Origin: an uncultured Coriobacteriales bacterium
Lineage (GTDB): Bacteria; Actinomycetota; Coriobacteriia; Coriobacteriales; UMGS124
Length of the DNA stretch: 10,283 bases
Assembly: GCA_903789505.1 (NCBI GenBank)
Contig: CAIFEU010000011.1
Span: 18,029 to 28,311 of the forward strand
Direction: 5' to 3'
Shown: piece by piece, positions 6,029 through 10,283 of the stretch
Layout: every line of letters starts with the position of its first letter
Numbering within the stretch: the first letter of the stretch is position 1
The notes under the pieces: generated by a model
Seen by the model: only the letters and a program-made list of their open reading frames with translations
Told to the model about the DNA's origin: nothing
Databases searched by the model: none
Translations under genes and position numbers: made by a program

Positions 6029-6795
6029 GCGAGCACCTCCCAGCCGTGCAGGGGCGCCTGCCTCCTCAGCGTGGGCGATGGGTTGACGGCGTGACCCCTC
6101 TGCGCGCTCTCGAGTAGGGGCCCGTCGGTGTAGTGGTCGCCGAACGCGTCGGTCAGGACCCAGTTTCCGGCGCCGAAGCGCCCGTCGGCGTAGGCGCGCA
6201 CGCGCCGGAGCTTCTCGGCCCCCGCGGTGACCTCGCCCTTGACGCGGCCGGTGTAGCGCCCGTCGGGGCCGACCTCCATGACCGTGGCGAGGGCGACCTC
6301 GGCCCCCACGAACTCGCGGCTGGCCTGGGCAATCGAGTCGAACGTTGCGGAGACGATGACCGTGTGGGCGCCCTCCTCGCGGAAGCGCGCGACCTCGGCG
6401 AGCCCCTGCGCGCGATACCGCGGGACCATGACCTCCTGGTGGAAGCGCCGCATGATCTGGGTGACCTCGGAGGTGGAGCGGCTCTTGAGTTCGCGAAAGA
6501 TCGCCTCGCGGACCTCCGCCTGGCGGTGCGGGAGGTGGAGCTTGTAGCGAATCCCCCACCACGCCGACCTGAGCAGCGCGCGGTTGGAGACGTAGCCGTG
6601 AGAGAGCAGGTAGCGCAGGACGAGCGAGCCGGACTGGCCGTCGACCAGCGTACCATCCAGGTCGAATGCGACGATTCTCGCGAGCGAGTCCGCGCCCGGA
6701 CGGCCGGGGGCGCGCCGGGCGTCGCCGGCGGCGGGGCACCCGGCAGGCGGCCGGAAGCGGCCGTCGTCGCTACGCCCGATTCGGTTGTCGCCCAT
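6019..6795 (-). CDS. HAD-IB family phosphatase
   Basis: HAD-superfamily subclass IB hydrolase of 258 residues, probably a cytoplasmic phosphomonoesterase; substrate unknown. Motif I is DLDGT with nucleophile Asp45 and Asp47. Motif II is VIVSA with Ser149. The motif III Lys is likely Lys195 (AGAEK). Motif IV is DAFGDHYTD (216-224), the metal-binding acidic residues. The C-terminal NPSPTLRRQA..GWEVLAW is typical of HAD-IB proteins related to SerB. The start is uncertain. ATG at 6795 has a modest GGAAGGG about eight bases upstream and gives a low-complexity tail of about 40 residues before motif I. ATG at 6891 lies inside a tandem repeat, lacks a Shine-Dalgarno and adds non-conserved sequence. 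Its stop overlaps the start of mutY, so the two are probably co-transcribed; no functional link is evident. Confidence 0.88.
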   Translation of the reverse strand: MGDNRIGRSDDGRFRPPAGCPAAGDARRAPGRPGADSLARIVAFDLDGTLVDGQSGSLVLRYLLSHGYVSNRALLRSAWWGIRYKLHLPHRQAEVREAIFRELKSRSTSEVTQIMRRFHQEVMVPRYRAQGLAEVARFREEGAHTVIVSATFDSIAQASREFVGAEVALATVMEVGPDGRYTGRVKGEVTAGAEKLRRVRAYADGRFGAGNWVLTDAFGDHYTDGPLLESAQRGHAVNPSPTLRRQAPLHGWEVLAWR

Positions 6796-6886
6796 CAGCA
6801 CGTCCCTTCCGAAGTGCAGGCCGTCCGGGACGGCATCGGCCGCCGTCCCCCGCAGTCGGCCCCGACCGTTCCCGCGACACTTAGAG

Positions 6887-6920
6887 TGCATATTACCCGC
6901 ACGCGCATCTTACCCGCACG
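6887..6920. repeat. Tandem 17-bp direct repeat upstream of the HAD gene
   Basis: Two adjacent 17-bp units, 6887-6903 and 6904-6920, agree at 15 of 17 positions around the shared core TTACCCGCACG. On the minus strand each reads CGTGCGGGTAA followed by TATGC or GATGC. The downstream copy contains TAATAT, a possible -10, without a clear -35. The position about 90 bp upstream of the HAD start suggests an operator or activator site. Confidence 0.6.
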
Positions 6921-7218
6921 ACAACACTACGGGGACAGACGTCGGAATCGCAAGACCGAGCACACAAACACAAAAGGGCCAGCCGGCACTGGGGCGTCGA
7001 GTCCTTGCTGGCCCACCGGCCGCTGTGGGCACGACCCACCAGGTTGCGGCCAGGCTTCCTGAGAGGCTCTCGGAGACGGCCCGCGCCGACGGCGGCACGA
7101 GCAGGCGCAGACTCCCGTCGATAATCTCGCCCGTCCTGATATCGAGGGCCGCAGTGTCCTCTCCGTAAATCGCCGTATATGTGTGGCGGGTTATCGAGGA
7201 GGACGCGCTCGCCCAAGT
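6910..7218 (-). pseudogene. Possible coding remnant between tRNA-Asp and the HAD gene
   Basis: One minus-strand frame is open for 103 codons. Its middle part (about 7190-7060) reads like genuine protein, for example YTAIYGEDTAALDIRTGEI and LRLLVPPSARAVSESL, with G or C in most third positions. It has no ATG or plausible Shine-Dalgarno start: a TGA at 7219-7221 precedes it, and the first GTG is at 7098. An intrinsic terminator falls inside its 3' part. A second frame is also open across 7170-7240 (QAVATAILNLGERVLLDN). This looks like a decayed or frameshifted gene, but I do not recognise a family, and chance in G+C-rich DNA is a real alternative. Confidence 0.2.
6968..7014 (-). terminator. Orphan intrinsic terminator
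   Basis: On the minus strand an 8-bp perfect stem GGGCCAGC/GCTGGCCC (7014-7007 with 6983-6976) encloses a smaller stem (GGACT with AGTGCC, one bulge). It is followed by TTTTGTGTTTG. There is no intact gene between it and the tRNA-Asp terminator about 250 bases upstream, so it may end a small RNA, a lost gene, or read-through from the tRNA. Confidence 0.75.
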
Positions 7219-7260
7219 TCAAGATGGCCGTTGCGACAGCTTGATGCCATCATGCCCGGA

Positions 7261-7301
7261 AAACAGAACAGCCCAGCCAGGCAGAAAGCCTAGCTGGGCT
7301 G
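7261..7301 (-). terminator. Intrinsic terminator of tRNA-Asp
   Basis: On the minus strand a hairpin has a 9-bp perfect outer stem (7301-7293 with 7277-7269), one G-U pair, a 4-bp inner stem (7291-7288 with 7282-7279) and a TTTCT loop. TTCTGTTTT follows. It starts about 12 bases after the tRNA CCA end and clearly terminates the tRNA transcript. Confidence 0.92.
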
Positions 7302-7312
7302 CATATACTCAG

Positions 7313-7390
<78 letters not shown>

Positions 7391-7425
7391 ACTGGCCGTT
7401 GGCTCACCGCCAACTGCGAGAAGTC

Positions 7426-7455
7426 ATACTACACGAGGATGTGGCGGCTTGTCCA
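7426..7455 (-). promoter_or_regulatory. Promoter of tRNA-Asp
   Basis: On the minus strand TGGACA (7455-7450, 5/6 of the -35 consensus) and TAGTAT (7431-7426, 4/6 of the -10) are 18 bases apart. Transcription would begin about 30 bases before the mature tRNA 5' end. The short leader contains a 5-bp hairpin (7399-7413). Confidence 0.65.
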
Positions 7456-7717
7456 CTGGTTTTTTCTCCCATTATTTCTGCACAACAGGGCCAGGACGGC
7501 CGGGTCGAGACGCCGCGCCTGCGAGGGGGCCTGGCCGGAAGGGGCAGGCGGAGAGCGCGTGTGCGCCCACGGGCCGTCGCGGCGGGCGCCGCCGCAGTGG
7601 TATCGTCGTCCCGGCCCTCTCGGGGCGCCGCGCGCGCCGAGGGAGCCCGACCGCACCAGGGGACCCGACCGGCGCCGGCCGGGAACGCGGCGCGGGGAAG
7701 ACGGAGGCGATGGGAAG
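7456..7717 (+). other. G+C-rich leader region upstream of the MFS gene
   Basis: This stretch separates the tRNA promoter from the MFS start. It begins with a T-rich patch (7459-7466) and is then very G+C-rich. The MFS frame is open throughout, but the translation is Arg/Gly/Pro-rich and unlike any transporter N-terminus. I find no good promoter; a TGGTATCGT extended -10-like sequence near 7600 is the best, weak, candidate. Confidence 0.35.
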
Positions 7718-9202
7718 ATGGGGCAGGGCTCGGTCGGGGCCGAGGTCCGACGCTCGGGCGGCGGGCCCGTGCGCGGCGGGGGCGACCCCGAGGCGTTCGC
7801 GCCCGGCTTCACGCCCGCCTCCGCCTGGGCGACGCTGCTGGTCATGACACTGGGCATGCTCGCCTCGGCAATCAACGCCACCACGATGAACACCCTGCTC
7901 ACGGTCATCATGGACGAGTTCGGCGTCTCGCCCGCGACCGTGCAGTGGCTCACGACGTCGTACATGCTGTGCCTGGGCGTCATCACGCCGCTCACCGGGC
8001 ACCTCATCACCCGCTGCCACGTGCGCAACCTGTTCTGCGCGGGGCTGGCGATCTTCACGACCGGCGCACTGCTGGGGGCGGTGCAGCACAACTTCGCGGT
8101 GCTGGTCGCGGCGCGCTGCGTGCAGGCGATCGGGTCGGGCATCACGATTCCCACGCTGCAGATCATGACGCTGTACATCTTCCCCTACCACAAGCGCGGC
8201 GTCGCGAGCGGCGTCACGATGTCCACCACCGGCGTCGCCCCGGCGGCAGGCCCGGTGGTGGCGGGGGCGCTGTCCGACACGATTGGCTGGCGCAGCATCT
8301 TCGTGATCACGGCCGTGCTGGCGCTGGCGAGCCTGGTAGCCTCGCGCGCGCTGCTGCGCAGGGTCGACGACCACCCCACCCGGGAGCGCCTCGACAAGCC
8401 CTCGTTCGCCCTGTCGACCGCCGCGGCGACGTGCCTCGTGTTCTTCTGCTCCAACCTGGGCTCGCTCGGGCCGCTCTCGCCGTACACGCTCGCCCCGCTC
8501 GCAGCGGGGGTCGCCCTTCTGGCGGCGTTCGCCCACCGCGAGCTGCGGGTCGACGTGCCGCTGCTCGACCTGCGCAGCCTCAGGTGCCGGCCGTTCGCGA
8601 TGGTGTGCGTGGCGGTCATCTTCACGCAGGGCTACATCCTGGCCATCAACGGGCTGGTGTGCATCTACGTGCAGGACGTGCAGGGGGTGTCGGCAACGCT
8701 GTCGGGGCTCACGATGCTGCCGGGCGCGGTGCTCTCGATGGCGGTGGCGCCGTTCGCAGGCCGCCTGCTCGACCACCACGGGCCCCGCGGCGTGGTGACC
8801 GTGGGGTTCGCGCTGGTCATCCTCGGCACCTGGCTGCTCTCCACGATCGACGTGAGCACGCCCCTGTGGCAGCCGACGCTGTACCAGACCGTGCGGTTCA
8901 CCGGGATGTCGTGCCTGCAGCAGATCCTGTCGACCTGGGGCATCAACCAGCTGGGCGACCTCACGCAGGGCACCGCCATGTGCAACTCGGTCCGCCAGAT
9001 CGGCGGCTCGGCCACCAACTCGCTGTTCTTCTCGACGATGGACCTGTTCATGGCCGCCGGAGGGGGCACGACCGCCGCAGAGGGCGTCGCCATCACCGAC
9101 ACGTTCGTGACGATGAACGTGACGCAGCTGGTGCTGGCGGCGTTCGTGCTGGGGCAGATGTACCTCTCGCCGAAGATGCGCGCCGCATCGCGCCGGGCGT
9201 AG
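7718..9202 (+). CDS. MFS drug/metabolite transporter, DHA2 (EmrB/QacA) type
   Basis: Integral membrane transporter of 494 residues of the major facilitator superfamily, DHA2 type. The family usually has 14 helices and exports drugs or other amphipathic compounds in exchange for protons. Helix 1 begins near residue 36. A motif A-like GHLITRCHVRNLF is at 94-106 and a motif B-like RCVQAIGSG at 133-141. Antiporter motif C (G-VAPAAGPVVAG) is at about 172-183. In helix 1 the Asp of the usual LDxTIVN motif is Asn53 (INATTMN), so one potential proton-binding carboxylate is missing. The ATG at 7718 is chosen because GGAGG (7703-7707) lies upstream and the cytoplasmic tail is then of normal length. It is a lone plus-strand gene, convergent with the LCP gene, with no adjacent regulator. 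Substrate cannot be told from the sequence. Confidence 0.9.
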   Translation: MGQGSVGAEVRRSGGGPVRGGGDPEAFAPGFTPASAWATLLVMTLGMLASAINATTMNTLLTVIMDEFGVSPATVQWLTTSYMLCLGVITPLTGHLITRCHVRNLFCAGLAIFTTGALLGAVQHNFAVLVAARCVQAIGSGITIPTLQIMTLYIFPYHKRGVASGVTMSTTGVAPAAGPVVAGALSDTIGWRSIFVITAVLALASLVASRALLRRVDDHPTRERLDKPSFALSTAAATCLVFFCSNLGSLGPLSPYTLAPLAAGVALLAAFAHRELRVDVPLLDLRSLRCRPFAMVCVAVIFTQGYILAINGLVCIYVQDVQGVSATLSGLTMLPGAVLSMAVAPFAGRLLDHHGPRGVVTVGFALVILGTWLLSTIDVSTPLWQPTLYQTVRFTGMSCLQQILSTWGINQLGDLTQGTAMCNSVRQIGGSATNSLFFSTMDLFMAAGGGTTAAEGVAITDTFVTMNVTQLVLAAFVLGQMYLSPKMRAASRRA

Positions 9203-9299
9203 CGGCGCCGAAGATGCACACCGCGGCGGATGCCGAGCCGGGGGCGGCGGGAGGGCCGGGCACGGCAGAGGCGAGGGGCGCGGAGGGGCGGGGCACGGG
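9203..9299. other. Convergent intergenic spacer without a clear terminator
   Basis: The 97 bases between the stop codons of the MFS gene and the LCP gene are almost all G and C. I see short GC repeats but no stem followed by a T-run on either strand. Confidence 0.5.
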
Positions 9300-10283
9300 C
9301 TACTCCAGGCCGTTCGCGACCGTCGACGGGTCGCCGCCCGCCTCCACGACCTGCATCATCGTCTGGAGCGCCGCCTCGTCGGCCACCACGTAGCTCACGC
9401 CGTCGATCGTGGCGGTCGTCGAGGGAATCGACGCCGAGTAGATCGTCGGGGAGCCCACCGACATGCGGGCGAGCAACGGAAGCACCTGGTAGCAGGCATA
9501 GTTCGTCGTGAGCACGTCGCCCAGGGCGCTCGCCGCGGCGGGGATGAGGGTCGGGTGCGACAGGAGCTTGTCGAGTATCGCCTGGATCAGGATGCGCTGG
9601 TCCTCCTGGCGCTGGTAGTCGCCGTCGGCGAACCCGTGCCGCACGCGCACGAACGAGAGCGCCGTGGCGCCGTCCATGTCGTAGGTGCCGGCCGCGAGCA
9701 CCAGTCCCGTGTAGTCGGGGTCGTTGACGTCGACGGGGACGGTCACCGTGACGCCGCCGATGGCGTCGACCAGGCTCGAGAGGCCGTCGAAGTCGATCAC
9801 CGCCACGCGCGAGATGCTCACGCCCGTGAGCTGCTCGACCGCCGAGACGGCCAGCGCGGCGCCCCCGAACGCGTAGGCGGCGTTGATCTTCTGCGTGCCG
9901 TACTCCCCCAGGTCGACCTTGGTGTCGCGCGGGATCGAGACCATCGTGAGCCGGTTGGTGATCGGGTCGATGCGCACCAGGATGATCGTGTCGGTGCGGC
10001 TGACGGTGTCGCCCTCGCGCGCGTCGGAGCCCAGCAGCAGCGTGTACGAGGGGGTGAGCGGGATGTGCGGCGAGAGCACCTGTGAGAGCTGCTGGGCCTC
10101 GTCGCCCTCGAAGGCGATGCGCTCGTCGATGGGGCGGAAGAACGCCATGTACAGGGCGACCATGGCCACGACCAGGGCGACGAGCACGGCAAGCACGACG
10201 CGGCCCGGGCGCAGGCGGGGGCGGTGGCGGCCGGGCTCGGGGGCGGCGGGCGCGGCGACGGCGGGGGCGGGAGCGGGCTGCGC
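9300..10283 (-). CDS. LytR-CpsA-Psr (LCP) family cell-wall glycopolymer ligase, 5' end cut by window
   Basis: Membrane-anchored LCP enzyme; the family transfers lipid-linked teichoic acid, polysaccharide or similar polymers to peptidoglycan outside the cell. The frame runs open off the right edge. The visible start is an Ala/Pro-rich cytoplasmic tail ending in Arg-rich sequence (RHRPRLRPGR), then one membrane helix. I count residues from the GTG at 10196, which is probably internal. On that count the conserved LCP pyrophosphate and metal-binding residues are Asp58 and Arg60 (SDAR), Arg67 and Asp69 (SRTD), and Arg90 and Asp91 (IPRD). The signature RVRHGFADGDYQRQEDQR spans 184-201. The C-terminus ends soon after the LCP fold, with no LytR_C domain. 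It is convergent with the MFS gene. The polymer substrate is unknown. A short Ala/Pro-rich tail before the helix is common in actinobacterial LCP proteins, so the GTG is unlikely to be the true start. Confidence 0.93.
   Translation of the reverse strand, partial: AQPAPAPAVAAPAAPEPGRHRPRLRPGRVVLAVLVALVVAMVALYMAFFRPIDERIAFEGDEAQQLSQVLSPHIPLTPSYTLLLGSDAREGDTVSRTDTIILVRIDPITNRLTMVSIPRDTKVDLGEYGTQKINAAYAFGGAALAVSAVEQLTGVSISRVAVIDFDGLSSLVDAIGGVTVTVPVDVNDPDYTGLVLAAGTYDMDGATALSFVRVRHGFADGDYQRQEDQRILIQAILDKLLSHPTLIPAAASALGDVLTTNYACYQVLPLLARMSVGSPTIYSASIPSTTATIDGVSYVVADEAALQTMMQVVEAGGDPSTVANGLE

Noticed and set aside
6029..6739. N-terminal extension of the MutY frame to 6739
   Set aside because: It runs across the HAD gene and reads as Arg/Pro-rich noise; the GTG at 6028 with GGAGGT is the better start.
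6796..6891. Start of the HAD gene at the ATG at 6891
   Set aside because: No Shine-Dalgarno, lies inside the 17-bp tandem repeat, and adds non-conserved sequence.
7439..7717. In-frame extension of the MFS gene to 7439
   Set aside because: The translated part is Arg/Gly/Pro-rich without helices, and it begins within the tRNA promoter.

Overview
This window comes from a high-G+C bacterium and reads as core chromosome, not as a mobile or defence island. My best guess is an anaerobic actinobacterium of the Coriobacteriia (Eggerthellaceae-like). The reasons are the G+C-rich codon use, a membrane-bound group 1 [NiFe] uptake hydrogenase with unusual cluster cysteines, a rubrerythrin, a short MutY-type protein without an iron-sulfur cluster, and an LCP cell-wall ligase with an Ala/Pro-rich cytoplasmic tail. 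The taxonomic call is inference; no marker such as 16S rRNA is present.

Layout. Most genes are on the minus strand, so transcription runs from high to low coordinates. Positions 125-3891 hold a tight hydrogenase operon: hyaA (Tat-exported small subunit with C-terminal anchor), hyaB (catalytic large subunit) and hyaC (cytochrome b). Upstream of it, at about 3892-4236, lies an AT-richer control region full of short palindromes. A strong intrinsic terminator (4237-4283) ends the rubrerythrin gene (4377-4916), which has its own promoter-like sequence and a hairpin-rich leader. Further upstream, a HAD-IB phosphatase gene and a MutY-like glycosylase gene overlap by about 10 bp (5069-6795). The stretch 6796-7312 carries a 2 x 17-bp tandem repeat, an orphan terminator and a possible gene remnant. 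It is followed by tRNA-Asp(GUC) with its own promoter and terminator (7261-7455). The only plus-strand protein gene is a DHA2-type MFS transporter (7718-9202). It converges on an LCP-family gene cut by the right window edge (9300-10283, minus).

How the genes work together. HyaABC should oxidise H2 on the outer face of the membrane and pass electrons through three Fe-S clusters to haem b in HyaC and on to quinone (established for the family; quinone use here is inferred). The proximal cluster lacks the two extra cysteines of O2-tolerant hydrogenases at their usual positions, so the enzyme is probably O2-sensitive. That fits a neighbouring rubrerythrin peroxidase, although the terminator shows the two are separate transcription units. 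Maturation genes (protease, hyp genes) are not in the window and may lie beyond its left edge.

I did not find a clearly new multi-gene system. The points most worth following are the HyaA cysteine pattern, the palindrome cluster upstream of hyaA, and the clusterless MutY with Glu at the catalytic Asp position.
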